From contig VBID01000135.1 of assembly GCA_005880615.1 (NCBI GenBank), positions 1-42,154 on the forward strand: a DNA stretch of 42,154 nt, written 5' to 3'. This DNA is from Chloroflexota bacterium. Lineage in GTDB: Bacteria; Chloroflexota; Dormibacteria; CF-121. The number at the start of each line of letters is the position of its first letter. The stretch's first letter is position 1. The notes under the pieces were generated by a model that was not told where the DNA came from, searched no databases, and worked only from the letters and a program-made list of their open reading frames with translations. Shown one piece after another: positions 7,170 through 15,892 of the stretch. Position numbers and translations under genes: made by a program.

Positions 7170-10100
7170 ATGGCACTAGGACGGCTTCACCTCCTGCTGC
7201 TCGAAGACCGGCCGGACGATGCCGAGCTGATCATCGCGCAGCTCAAGCGGGACGGCTTTGACATTACTTCGGAGCTGGTCAACACGGCCGAAGCCTATGA
7301 GCGCGCGCTCGAGACCTCGCCCGACGTGATCCTTGCCGATTACCACCTGCCCCAGTTCGGGGCCGTGCCCGCGCTCAAGATCCTAAAAAAGCGCGGCACG
7401 GACGTTCCCTTCATTATCGTGTCAGGGTCGATCGGCGCGGATGCGGCCGCGGCCGCCATGCGCGCCGGCGCCCACGACTACGTGCTCAAGGACAATCTGT
7501 CGCGCCTCGCACCCGCCATCGAACGCGAGCGTCGCGCCTGGGAAGAACGCACCGCCGCCCGCACCGCAAAGGAAGACCACCTCGAGCGCCTCAGCACCAT
7601 CTTCGATTCGGCGATCGACGCGGTGGTGGCGATGGACCAGGAGGGGCGGATCATAGACTGGAACCCCCAGGCGGAAGCCACCTTCGGCTGGTCCCGGGCG
7701 GAAGCGGTCGGACGCCTCCTGGAAGAGACCGTCATCCCAGGCCGGTACCGCGAGGCTCACCGTCGAGGCCTGGCCGGGTTTCTGGCTACCGGAAAGGGAC
7801 CGCTCCTTGGCCGGCGCGTCGAGATCGAAGCGCTCCATCGGAGCGGGCACGAGTTCCCGGTCGAGCTCTCGATCGCAGTCGCGCGGTCCGGCGGCCGATA
7901 CGTGTTCAGCAGCTTCTTACGAGACATTACGGAACGACGGCGGGCGGAGGCGGCGCTGCGCGCGAGTGAGGAGCGGTACCGACGGATTGTGGAGACGGCC
8001 TTCGAAGGCATCTGGGTGATCGACGCGGAGAACCGGACTACGTTTGTCAATCCGCGCATGGCGAGCATGCTTGGCTACACGGTGGACGAGGTGATCGGCC
8101 GATCCGTGCTCGACTTCATGGACGCGGATGCCCAGGCGATGTTCGCGACCAATGTCAGCAGGCGCCAGGCAGAACCCCAGGCCCATCACGAGACGCGCTT
8201 TCGACGCAAGGACGGATCCGAGCTGTGGACCGAGCTGGAGGCCAGTCCGTCGCGGGCTGAGGACGGGACCTACACGGGCTCCCTGGCCATGGTGACCGAC
8301 GTGACCCAGCGCCGTCGAGCCGAGCTGGCGCTCCGTGAGAGCGAAGAGCGGTTTCGCGGTCTCTTCTACGGCGTGGCGGCCGGCCAGGTCCTGGTGGCAC
8401 CGGACGGGCGATGGCTGGCGGTTAACCCGGCGTTCTGCCAGATGGTCGGCTACGAGGAGAGCGAGCTGCTAGTCAACGGGTGGCAGGACATCACGCACCC
8501 GGCCGACCAGGACCTAGCCGTCGCTCCGTTGACGGACCTCATCGCGGGCAAGATCGGCTACTTCCACCTGGAGAAACGCTGCGTCCACAAGAATGGGAAG
8601 GCCCTCTGGGTGCTGCTCAGCGTGTCATCCGTTGTCGGGGAGGACGGCACGGTCAAGTATCTGGTCAACCAGGTCCAAGACATCACGGCCCGCAAGCAGG
8701 CCGAGCACGAGCTCAAGGAGCAGACCAGCATGTACGGGGCCCTGATCAAGGCGCAGAGTGACCTCGACCAGATCATCATCCTGACGGACGGGACCCGGCC
8801 GATCTACATCAACGAAGCATTCAGCCGAATCACCGGCTTCAGCTCGGACGAGCTGATGCAAAAGGAATCGCTCTTCGACCTGGTGGCCTCGGGAGAGTAC
8901 AAGGGATCAGCGCCCAACCTCCTCGAGCGATTGCAGGGCCAAAAGGCCAAAGCGTTCGCGACCACGATCACCACCAAGAATGGACGCATCATCGAGCTCG
9001 AGGGGACGGACATGCAATTCGAAGCCGGGGGGCGGGATCTCGTCTTCACGCTAGCCCGCGACATGACCGAACGGAACGAAGCCCGCCGGGCACTGGAGTA
9101 CCAGGCCCAGCACGACGCGCTCACGGGGCTGCCAAACCGTACCCTCATCCACGCCCAGCTGGGCGCCGCCCTGGACGACGGCCGAACCCGGAATCATGCG
9201 GTGGCCCTCCTCATGTTGGATGTCGACCACTTCAAAGAGGTGAATGACACCTTTGGCCACGACGCCGGGGACGTGCTGCTGCGACAGATCGGCCCTCGGT
9301 TGGGGGAGGTGCTCCCCAAAGGGGCCGTGGTGGCGCGGCTCGGCGGAGACGAGTTCGGGATTGTCCTCCCGGAGACGGACGAGGCCGGGGCCAGCGCCGC
9401 CGCGGGACGGCTGCTGGTTGCCCTCGAGCGCCCGTTCGAAGTGCACGGTCAGCTGCTCGACATCGCCAGCAGTATCGGGATCGCTGTCTACCCCCGCCAT
9501 GGCGACACGGCCGACAGCCTCCTGCGCTGCGGTGACATCGCCCTGTTCGTGGCCAAGCGCTCGCGTGGTGAGTCCGTGGTCTATGCACCGGAGTACGACC
9601 GGCGAGGCTTAAGTCGCCTCACCCTGATGGCAGAGCTTCGTCAGGGGATCGCCGGAGGCCAGCTGGTCCTGCACTATCAGCCCATCATCAGTCTTCGCGA
9701 CCGACGCATCACCGGCGTGGAAGCCCTGGTCCGCTGGAATCATCCACTCCGGGGGATGGTTCCTCCCATGGAATTCATTCCGTTTGCCGAGAAGACGCGA
9801 TTGATCCAGCCGTTGACGCAGTGGGCGCTCGGCGCCGCGTTGCGCCAGTGCCGGTCCTGGCACGCAGCTGGTCATACCATCCCGGTCGCCATCAACATTT
9901 CGATGCGCGATCTTGTTGATCCGGGATTCCCAGATCTGGTGGCCACCACCCTGCGCGAGACGCAGGCAGAGCCGTCCTGGCTCCGCCTGGAGATCACGGA
10001 AGGCATCATCATGTCCGAGCCCGAGCGCGCCATCGAAACCTTGGGGCGGCTACGGAAGCTGGGCGTTCGCCTGGCGGTGGACGACTTCGGGACCGGGTAC

Positions 10101-10400
10101 TCCTCGCTGGCCTACTTGCACCGGCTGCCCGTGCACGAAATCAAGATCGACAAGTCGTTCGTTTCGCGGGTGGCGGGGGCGACCGGTGGAGCCAGCATCG
10201 TCCGGGCGTCGGTCGAACTTGGCCACAGCCTGCGCCTGGAGACGGTGGCCGAAGGGGTCGAAGATGCTCGCACCTTGGATTTGCTGGCCGCGCTGGGCTG
10301 CGATTCGGCCCAGGGGTTTTACATCAGCCGGCCGATGCCGGCGGCTGGCCTCCTGTCCTGGCTGGCCGAGTGGGAACGCACGCAGGACCGGGCAGCCTAG
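7170..10400 (+). CDS. REC-PAS(x4)-GGDEF-EAL cyclic-di-GMP signalling protein
   Basis: A 1076-aa soluble c-di-GMP enzyme. The receiver domain (~5-120) has acidic residues ED near the start, phospho-site Asp in DVILADYHLPQ and the conserved Lys in DYVLKDN. Four PAS domains with linking helices follow (~145-630; linkers such as DITERRRAEAALRASEERY). The GGDEF domain (~640-800) keeps the cyclase motif LGGDEFG. The preceding LPKGAVVARL lacks the RxxD inhibitory site, so product feedback is probably absent. The EAL domain (~815-1060) keeps GVEALVRWNHP, NISMRDL, LEITEG, DDFGTGYSSL, KIDKSFV and ETVAEGVED, so phosphodiesterase activity is likely. Both enzyme halves look intact. There is no Shine-Dalgarno; a leaderless start is likely. 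No partner histidine kinase is adjacent. Confidence 0.95.
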   Translation: MALGRLHLLLLEDRPDDAELIIAQLKRDGFDITSELVNTAEAYERALETSPDVILADYHLPQFGAVPALKILKKRGTDVPFIIVSGSIGADAAAAAMRAGAHDYVLKDNLSRLAPAIERERRAWEERTAARTAKEDHLERLSTIFDSAIDAVVAMDQEGRIIDWNPQAEATFGWSRAEAVGRLLEETVIPGRYREAHRRGLAGFLATGKGPLLGRRVEIEALHRSGHEFPVELSIAVARSGGRYVFSSFLRDITERRRAEAALRASEERYRRIVETAFEGIWVIDAENRTTFVNPRMASMLGYTVDEVIGRSVLDFMDADAQAMFATNVSRRQAEPQAHHETRFRRKDGSELWTELEASPSRAEDGTYTGSLAMVTDVTQRRRAELALRESEERFRGLFYGVAAGQVLVAPDGRWLAVNPAFCQMVGYEESELLVNGWQDITHPADQDLAVAPLTDLIAGKIGYFHLEKRCVHKNGKALWVLLSVSSVVGEDGTVKYLVNQVQDITARKQAEHELKEQTSMYGALIKAQSDLDQIIILTDGTRPIYINEAFSRITGFSSDELMQKESLFDLVASGEYKGSAPNLLERLQGQKAKAFATTITTKNGRIIELEGTDMQFEAGGRDLVFTLARDMTERNEARRALEYQAQHDALTGLPNRTLIHAQLGAALDDGRTRNHAVALLMLDVDHFKEVNDTFGHDAGDVLLRQIGPRLGEVLPKGAVVARLGGDEFGIVLPETDEAGASAAAGRLLVALERPFEVHGQLLDIASSIGIAVYPRHGDTADSLLRCGDIALFVAKRSRGESVVYAPEYDRRGLSRLTLMAELRQGIAGGQLVLHYQPIISLRDRRITGVEALVRWNHPLRGMVPPMEFIPFAEKTRLIQPLTQWALGAALRQCRSWHAAGHTIPVAINISMRDLVDPGFPDLVATTLRETQAEPSWLRLEITEGIIMSEPERAIETLGRLRKLGVRLAVDDFGTGYSSLAYLHRLPVHEIKIDKSFVSRVAGATGGASIVRASVELGHSLRLETVAEGVEDARTLDLLAALGCDSAQGFYISRPMPAAGLLSWLAEWERTQDRAA

Positions 10401-10423
10401 CCGGATCCACCGAATCGAACGTG

Positions 10424-11035
10424 TCAGAACCGGTGCAGAATCGGGATGCGCGGGGCGACCACGTAATTCAGCTGGACCAGGAAGATGAGCGTGATGCTCA
10501 CCCAGGTCGGAAAGACGAGGCAGGTGGCCGTGGCGATCGCGTACAGGGACTGGGCGATGAAAATCCGGCCGCGCATCAGCGGGGCCACCTCGGGCATCTC
10601 TGCCTCCTTGAACAGGTGCGCCCGAAGACCGTATTGGAGTCCTGCCAGCAGCGTCATGCCCAGGAGCAAGATGTTGAGCCAATATTCGACGAGAGCCACG
10701 CGATAGGTTGGAAAATGCGCCAGCAACTGGGTCGAGAAGGGGACGACGGTGACGGCGAAGAGAAAGACGAGCTGCAGCCACGAGTAGTTGCGATTACTCC
10801 GCGCCAGCAGATTGAGCTGCGTCCCCTGGCCAACCCAGAAGATGCCGAGGGTCATGAAACTCAGCGTGTACACCAGGACATTCGGGCCCAGCCCCAGCAG
10901 CGCCCGCCAGAGGTCTCCCTCTGTGCCGTGAGCGCTCAACGTCGGTAGCGCCAGGCCCAGGACGAGCAAGGTCATGCCGACGGAGAAGATGCCGTCTGAA
11001 ATTCCGGCGAGGCGGTCGATGTTCGTGCCCGCCAT
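10424..11035 (-). CDS. TMEM175-family (DUF1211) potassium-channel-like membrane protein
   Basis: A 203-aa protein with about six hydrophobic helices. Near the N-terminus it has the family motif: DRLAGISDGIFSVGMTLLVL corresponds to the RxxxFSD pore-lining signature of bacterial TMEM175 K+ channels, with Ile in place of Phe. Bacterial members form tetrameric, weakly selective cation channels. The open frame extends ~80 codons upstream, but that part is Pro/Arg-rich and overlaps the neighbouring gene, so I start at the ATG at 11035, just before the motif. Ribosome-site support is weak. It faces the GGDEF-EAL gene tail to tail. Confidence 0.85.
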   Translation of the reverse strand: MAGTNIDRLAGISDGIFSVGMTLLVLGLALPTLSAHGTEGDLWRALLGLGPNVLVYTLSFMTLGIFWVGQGTQLNLLARSNRNYSWLQLVFLFAVTVVPFSTQLLAHFPTYRVALVEYWLNILLLGMTLLAGLQYGLRAHLFKEAEMPEVAPLMRGRIFIAQSLYAIATATCLVFPTWVSITLIFLVQLNYVVAPRIPILHRF

Positions 11036-11206
11036 CTCGTTGAAGCGGCGCCGGTAGCCCGGGATCCGATTCACCCGGTAAGAATGACAGAGGGCATTGC
11101 CTTCAGGACACGGTTGCTCGGCTTGACTTTCGGGACGCGGTGGCCGCAGGGTACCTCGAGCCTGAATGCGAAACTTGTCCGGGACGGACGGAATGAGGGA
11201 CGAGCG

Positions 11207-11665
11207 TTGAGCGCCGAGAGTGCCGGCCTGCTCCTGTTCCGGCAGCGGGACGGGAAGCTGGAAGTGCTCTTGGTCCATCCTGGGGGTCCCTTCTGGCAGA
11301 GACGCGACGACGGCGTCTGGTCGATCCCGAAGGGGGAGCTCGCCGAGAATGAAACGGGCATTGCTGTGGCGCGCCGCGAGTTTCAGGAAGAGCTCGGCCT
11401 ACCGCCGCCTGATGGTGAGCCGACAGCGCTCGGTGCGGTACGCCAGGCGGGAGGCAAGATCGTCCATGCCTGGGCGGTTCCGGGCGACCTGGACGTGACG
11501 CGAACGCGGAGCAACACGTTCGAGCTCGAGTGGCCGCCCCGGTCCGGGAGGGTGCGGTGGTTTCCCGAGGTCGATCGAGCCGGCTGGTTCGACCTGGACG
11601 CGGCGCGCCGCAAGCTGCTGCCCGCACAGCGCCGCTTCATTGATCGGCTCGAAGAGCTGCGGTGA
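11207..11665 (+). CDS. NUDIX hydrolase
   Basis: A ~152-aa NUDIX pyrophosphohydrolase. The catalytic Nudix box is complete: GELAENETGIAVARREFQEE fits Gx5Ex7REUxEExGU and is followed by LGL. The N-terminal strand SAGLLLFRQRDGKLEVLLVHPGG resembles Ap4A- or NTP-hydrolysing MutT-like proteins. I place the start at TTG 11207, just before the first strand and after GAGGGA; the frame is open back to 11084, but that extension shows no family similarity. The stop overlaps the ligase start (GTGA), so the two are translationally coupled. Ap4A-type hydrolysis next to an ATP-dependent ligase is suggestive, because ligases can form dinucleoside polyphosphates. Confidence 0.88.
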   Translation: MSAESAGLLLFRQRDGKLEVLLVHPGGPFWQRRDDGVWSIPKGELAENETGIAVARREFQEELGLPPPDGEPTALGAVRQAGGKIVHAWAVPGDLDVTRTRSNTFELEWPPRSGRVRWFPEVDRAGWFDLDAARRKLLPAQRRFIDRLEELR

Positions 11666-13395
11666 CATTCCCCGAGCTGAGCGGATACCTCGACCGGCTG
11701 GAGTCGACCACCAGCAGGAATGACCTGGTCAAGACGCTTGCGGAGCTCTACACGAAGACCTCGCCCGACGAGATTCAGCCGCTGACCTACCTGATCCAGG
11801 GAAGGTTGGTTCCTTTCTTCGAGCCGGTTGAGATCGGCCTCGGCGAGAAGCTTGTCGTGGCGGCCATTGCCCAGGCATTCGGGACGCCGCTCGACGACGT
11901 CGCGAAGCTCTTCGGCCGGGTGGGTGATCTGGGGTTGGTAGCGGCCCAACTCGCCGGACACGGCTCGAGTTCGGCGCTCCCGGTCACGGAGGTCCACGCC
12001 AGGTTAATGGACATCGCCGGGGCGGCTGGGGCCGGGTCGGTCGAGAAGAAGCGCTCGCTCTTCGCCGCCTTGTTGAAACACGCGGACTCCGCCTCGGCCA
12101 AGCACCTGGTGCGCATCGCGCTGGGACGCCTGCGGCTGGGCATCGGCGATCCGACCGTGCTCGATGCGCTGTCGTTCGCCAGGAAAGGCGACCGCTCCCT
12201 CCGGCCGGTGCTGGAAGCCGCATACAATCGTGTGTCCGACCTGGGGCTGATCGCGAGGACCTTCTGGGCTGGTGGGGAACCCGAAGTCAACGCCCTCGAG
12301 GTTACGGTCGGCAGGCCGATCCGGAGCCAGCTCGCCGAGCGCTTGCCGAACCCGGAAGCGGTGATCAAGAAGCTGGGGCCGGTTGCCGTGCAGCCGAAGT
12401 ACGACGGAATCCGGGTGCAGATCCACAAGAGCGGCGAAGTCGTGCGCGTCTTTTCCCGGAACCTCGAGGACTACACCCGTATGTTCTCCGAGCTCACGGC
12501 GGCGGCCCGGGGGCTGACCGACGACACGCTGATCCTCGATGGCGAGGCCATCGCCTACAGCAAGGAATTGGAGGAGTACCTACCCTTCCAGCTGACCGCC
12601 AGCCGCCGGCGGCAGCACGGGATCGAGCAGGCCGCGCGGGAGCTGCCCCTGGTCGCCTTCGTCTTCGACATCCTTTACCGCAACGGCCGCGACCTCACCG
12701 ACCTCCCGTATGAGGAGCGGCTCGCGCTGGTGGACGAGGTGATCGCCGGCTCCACGGTGCTGCTCCCGGCTCCAATCATCAAGACCGACTCGGTCGAGGT
12801 CCTCACCAAGACGCTCCTCGACTACATCAGCCAGGGTCTGGAGGGTGTCGTGGTCAAGCGACCGGACTCCAAATACCAGGCCGGTGCGCGCAACTTCAAC
12901 TGGGTCAAGCTGAAGCGCCACACCAGCGGTGAGCTCAGCGACACGGTCGACCTCGTGCTGCTCGGCTACTACTTTGGAAAAGGCAAGCGCGCGGAGTTCG
13001 GCGTGGGTGCGCTGCTTGCCGGCGTCTACGACGCGGAAAACGACCGGTTTGCCACCATCACCAAGCTTGGCACCGGCTTGTCCGACGCCGAATGGCGGCA
13101 GATCCACGAGCGGGCGGACACGCTGCAGGTCGATCAACGGCCGGCGCGGGTGGATTCCATCCTCGTGCCCGATGTGTGGCTCAAGCCCGAGGTGGTGGTC
13201 GAGGTGATGGCCGACGAGATTACGCCCAGCCCACGACATACGGCTGGCAAGGTGGGCGATGAGCCTGGGTTTGCGCTCCGTTTTCCTCGGGTGGTCTCTT
13301 TCCGGGGAGCGGACAAGCGGGCGGAGGACGCCACGACAGTGCACGAGATCGCCGAGCTGTTCCGTCAGCAGCGGGAGCGCAAACAACCCGCCTGA
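11662..13395 (+). CDS. lig: ATP-dependent DNA ligase, archaeal type
   Basis: A 577-aa ligase that seals nicks in duplex DNA using ATP. The N-terminal ~210 residues are the DNA-binding domain (LTYLIQGRLVPFFEPVEIGLGEK). The adenylation domain has motif I QPKYDGIRVQIHK with the lysine nucleophile, motif III LDGEAIAY, motif IIIa VFDILY, motif IV EGVVVKR and motif V NWVKLKR. The OB-fold follows (LGYYFGKGKRAEFGVGALLAGVYD). The length and order match archaeal/LigB-type enzymes, which in bacteria accompany the essential NAD-dependent LigA. The GTG start overlaps the NUDIX stop by 4 bases. Its stop abuts the broken end of an AroE-like gene on the other strand. Confidence 0.96.
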   Translation: MTFPELSGYLDRLESTTSRNDLVKTLAELYTKTSPDEIQPLTYLIQGRLVPFFEPVEIGLGEKLVVAAIAQAFGTPLDDVAKLFGRVGDLGLVAAQLAGHGSSSALPVTEVHARLMDIAGAAGAGSVEKKRSLFAALLKHADSASAKHLVRIALGRLRLGIGDPTVLDALSFARKGDRSLRPVLEAAYNRVSDLGLIARTFWAGGEPEVNALEVTVGRPIRSQLAERLPNPEAVIKKLGPVAVQPKYDGIRVQIHKSGEVVRVFSRNLEDYTRMFSELTAAARGLTDDTLILDGEAIAYSKELEEYLPFQLTASRRRQHGIEQAARELPLVAFVFDILYRNGRDLTDLPYEERLALVDEVIAGSTVLLPAPIIKTDSVEVLTKTLLDYISQGLEGVVVKRPDSKYQAGARNFNWVKLKRHTSGELSDTVDLVLLGYYFGKGKRAEFGVGALLAGVYDAENDRFATITKLGTGLSDAEWRQIHERADTLQVDQRPARVDSILVPDVWLKPEVVVEVMADEITPSPRHTAGKVGDEPGFALRFPRVVSFRGADKRAEDATTVHEIAELFRQQRERKQPA

Positions 13396-13397
13396 CG

Positions 13398-13537
13398 GGC
13401 ACGTCGCAGTTGATGTAACGGGCGTCGATCCGGTGGTGGCGGTAGGCAGCCTCGATCATCACCACCGTCGGGTTTCCGGCCGCCGGAGAAGAGAAGGAGC
13501 CGGTCAGCACACTGACAAACGTCGGAGAATCGATCAC
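13398..13537 (-). pseudogene. truncated shikimate-dehydrogenase (AroE)-like gene, N-terminal remnant
   Basis: A GTG overlapping the xylulokinase stop (GTGA) opens a frame whose first ~46 residues look like the N-terminus of an AroE-like dehydrogenase: TFVSVLTGSF, then NPTVVMIEAAYRHHRIDARY and INCDVP. After that the similarity stops at the position of the convergent ligase stop codon, and the frame continues antisense to the ligase as unrelated Arg/Pro-rich sequence. The substrate- and NAD(P)-binding parts are gone, so it cannot be active. It was probably the fourth gene of the lacI-pfkB-xylB operon, cut when the ligase segment arrived or by deletion. AroE similarity is from memory of family patterns. 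Confidence 0.6.
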
Positions 13538-14955
13538 GGATGCATGCGGCGCTGGTAGAGGGCTGCGTACTCGTTGGCTCTGGCACCAGGTTCGGCGACA
13601 ACCGCGGTAGACAGATCCCCGGCGGGGGAGTCACTGATGCCCTTGTAGATTCCCGCGCTCACCCCGGCGAGGAGGGCGGCGCCGCGAGCAGACCCAACCC
13701 AGCTGGGGGTCGCCCGCAGGGGCTTGCCGAGCACGTCGGCAAGCAGCTGTCGCCAGGCCCCGTCGACCGCTCCACCGCCGGCCAGGCGCAGCTCCACGAC
13801 TGGGATGCCGGCGGCTTCCAGCCGTTCCATCGCCTCTCGCAAAGCAAACGCCACCCCTTCTAGGACCGCCTTGAGCAAATGCTCCCTCCGATGATGGAGG
13901 GCGATTCCCGACCAGCGCGCATCTGCCCCGGATTCAAGGTGCGGAATCCGCTCACCAACGAGGTGGGGCACAAAGGTGACCCCACCGGCTCCAGGAGGGA
14001 CCTCCGCGGCACTCCGATACAGAACGGGCCACTCGACTGCAAACACGGTGCGGGCCCAATCGAGCGCCAGGCCGGCGTTGAGAATGGCCGCCATGGCATA
14101 CCATTTGCTGCTTTCGACCGTTCGATACAGATTGGTTCGGGCCGTGGGGTCGGGGTGTAGCTCGGTCCGAATCGAGCTGAGCTGCGCGCCGGTCCCAATG
14201 GTCAGCAGCACCGTGCCCGGGTCCAGCACTCCGTGACCGAGGAGCGACGCCGCCGCGTCGGCGGCGCCCGCCGCCACCGGCAAGCCTGGCGCGAGCCCCA
14301 GCTCCTGCGCGGCCACGTCCGTGAGACGCCCCGCCAGTTCATGGCTTGCGATGACGTCCGGAAGCAGGCTGGGGCGAATGTCGAGCTCGCGCAACACGTC
14401 CTGCGCCCAGGTGTCCTTTCCGAGGTCATACAGCAACGTGGCTGAGGCGTCGGTTGGCTCGGTTCGCGCCTGGGAGGTCAGCCGCAGGCGCAGCCAGTCC
14501 TTTGGCTGTAGGGCCCAGCGAGCGGCGTCGTACAAGCGGGACTCATGCCGGCGAATCCAGAGCAGGGTTGGTCCGGCCATGCCGGGGGCAAGGGGATTCG
14601 CCAGGAGTTCTCGAAGGCGTGGAGGGAGCTTTTGGTAGCGAGCGAGCTCGCCCGCGGCGCGGCCATCGGCCCACAGGATGGCGGGCCGCAGCGGCTGGCC
14701 GTCTGCGTCGGTCAGCACCACGCCGTGCATCTGGCCGGACAGCCCAATGGCCGCGATCTCCTGCCGGTGGTTCGCGGCCAGACTCGTGACCACCTGCCGG
14801 GTGGCCTGCCACCAGTCGGCCGGGTCGGTCTCGGCCCACCCCGGAGCCGGCGACTCCATCGGATAGCTGGCCGACGTGACTTCCTCGACGGATCCGTCCT
14901 CGGCCATCACGGCGGCCTTGACCGAAGACGTCCCGAGGTCAATCCCCAGCAGCAT
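13534..14955 (-). CDS. xylB: xylulokinase-like FGGY carbohydrate kinase
   Basis: A 473-aa sugar kinase of the FGGY family, closest in pattern to xylulokinase (D-xylulose + ATP to xylulose 5-phosphate). It has the N-terminal phosphate-binding GIDLGTSSVKAAV, then GLSGQMHGVVLTD with the MHG motif typical of xylulokinases, AILWADGRA, TIGTGAQLS and C-terminal LRLAGGGAVDGAWRQLLADV. I take the ATG at 14955; a TTG five codons upstream is possible. Its 5' end overlaps the pfkB-type gene by 17 bp. With the PfkB kinase and sugar ABC importer it suggests a pentose or polyol pathway. No dehydrogenase for a polyol is present in the window apart from the AroE-like remnant. Confidence 0.93.
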   Translation of the reverse strand: MLLGIDLGTSSVKAAVMAEDGSVEEVTSASYPMESPAPGWAETDPADWWQATRQVVTSLAANHRQEIAAIGLSGQMHGVVLTDADGQPLRPAILWADGRAAGELARYQKLPPRLRELLANPLAPGMAGPTLLWIRRHESRLYDAARWALQPKDWLRLRLTSQARTEPTDASATLLYDLGKDTWAQDVLRELDIRPSLLPDVIASHELAGRLTDVAAQELGLAPGLPVAAGAADAAASLLGHGVLDPGTVLLTIGTGAQLSSIRTELHPDPTARTNLYRTVESSKWYAMAAILNAGLALDWARTVFAVEWPVLYRSAAEVPPGAGGVTFVPHLVGERIPHLESGADARWSGIALHHRREHLLKAVLEGVAFALREAMERLEAAGIPVVELRLAGGGAVDGAWRQLLADVLGKPLRATPSWVGSARGAALLAGVSAGIYKGISDSPAGDLSTAVVAEPGARANEYAALYQRRMHP

Positions 14956-15892
14956 CGTGCGTTCTCGCAATCGCCTCCATGGGGCCGAGCTCCGACCGCC
15001 AGGGCGGGTCGGCGCCCGGCCGGGTGCAGGTGAGAGACGCGGCGAGGCAGGCGAAGTCCAGCACCGACCTCAGGTGCGCCGCGTCGAGGCTGAGATCCGT
15101 CGTCAGGGCGCCATGCTCATGCAGCCACGCCAGCACCGCCGCGCCAAAGGCATCGCCCGCGCCGATGGTGTCAACGACGTCGACGATGGGCGCGGGCACC
15201 CGCACCCGAATGCCGGCGCTGGCGCCGAGCGCCCCCTGGGCACCCAGCGTCGCGATCACCAACCGAGGCCCAAGGCCAAGCAGCCGTTCCGCAGCGGCCT
15301 CCACCTCGAGCTCGGGATAGAGCCAGGCCAGGTCGGCCTCGCTGCCTTTGACGATCGTGCTGTGCGCCATGATCGCGTCCAGGCGATCACGGTACGGTGG
15401 GACGTTTGTGAGCAGCGCCGGCCGGATGTTTGGGTCCACCATGACCAGCCGCCGGCCGCCTTCCCGCTGCACCAGATGGAAGAGGGTGGCCGCGATCGGT
15501 TCGAGCAGCAGTCCCAGGGTGCCCACGTGCAGGGCGTTGACGTCGGGAGCCAGTGACGCGGGGAGCCCGGCGGGGGTCAGGTTGGGGGCCGACGTCCCGG
15601 CGGTGACGAATCGATAGGCTGCATACCCACGGCTATCGACCTCGGCGATCGCCAGCGTTGTGGGCTCAGGACCAAGGCTGGTCAGGGAGAGGTCGGCCCC
15701 ATCCGCTACGAGCGCAGCGGCTAGCTGGCGGCCGAAAGCGTCGGTTGAGAGGCGACCGAGGAAGGCCGTAGGCACGCCCAGCCGCGCGAGCGCGCGCGCC
15801 GTGTTGAACGGCCCGCCGCCCGGCCTCGGTTGCTGGGTCCCGTCGCGGGTGGCGACCATGTCCATCAGCGCCTCACCCGCGACCACGATCAC
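14939..15892 (-). CDS. PfkB-family carbohydrate kinase (fructokinase-like)
   Basis: A 317-aa ribokinase/PfkB-fold kinase. The first PfkB signature is visible in PGGGPFNTARALARLGVPTAF; the second holds the catalytic base and anion hole in DTIGAGDAFGAAVLAWL. The start IVVAGEALMDMV is typical of bacterial fructokinases and 2-keto-sugar kinases, so phosphorylation of fructose or a related ketose is the likely role. The GTG start at 15892 overlaps the LacI-type stop by 4 bases, and the 3' end overlaps xylB, so the three are one translationally coupled operon. Pairing of a fructokinase with a xylulokinase is known from mannitol/arabitol loci; applying it here is inference. Confidence 0.93.
   Translation of the reverse strand: MIVVAGEALMDMVATRDGTQQPRPGGGPFNTARALARLGVPTAFLGRLSTDAFGRQLAAALVADGADLSLTSLGPEPTTLAIAEVDSRGYAAYRFVTAGTSAPNLTPAGLPASLAPDVNALHVGTLGLLLEPIAATLFHLVQREGGRRLVMVDPNIRPALLTNVPPYRDRLDAIMAHSTIVKGSEADLAWLYPELEVEAAAERLLGLGPRLVIATLGAQGALGASAGIRVRVPAPIVDVVDTIGAGDAFGAAVLAWLHEHGALTTDLSLDAAHLRSVLDFACLAASLTCTRPGADPPWRSELGPMEAIARTHDAAGD

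Noticed and set aside
13220-13397. Continuation of the AroE-like frame antisense to the ligase
   Set aside because: Sequence after INCDVP is low-complexity and fully overlaps the conserved ligase C-terminus, so it is not gene sequence.
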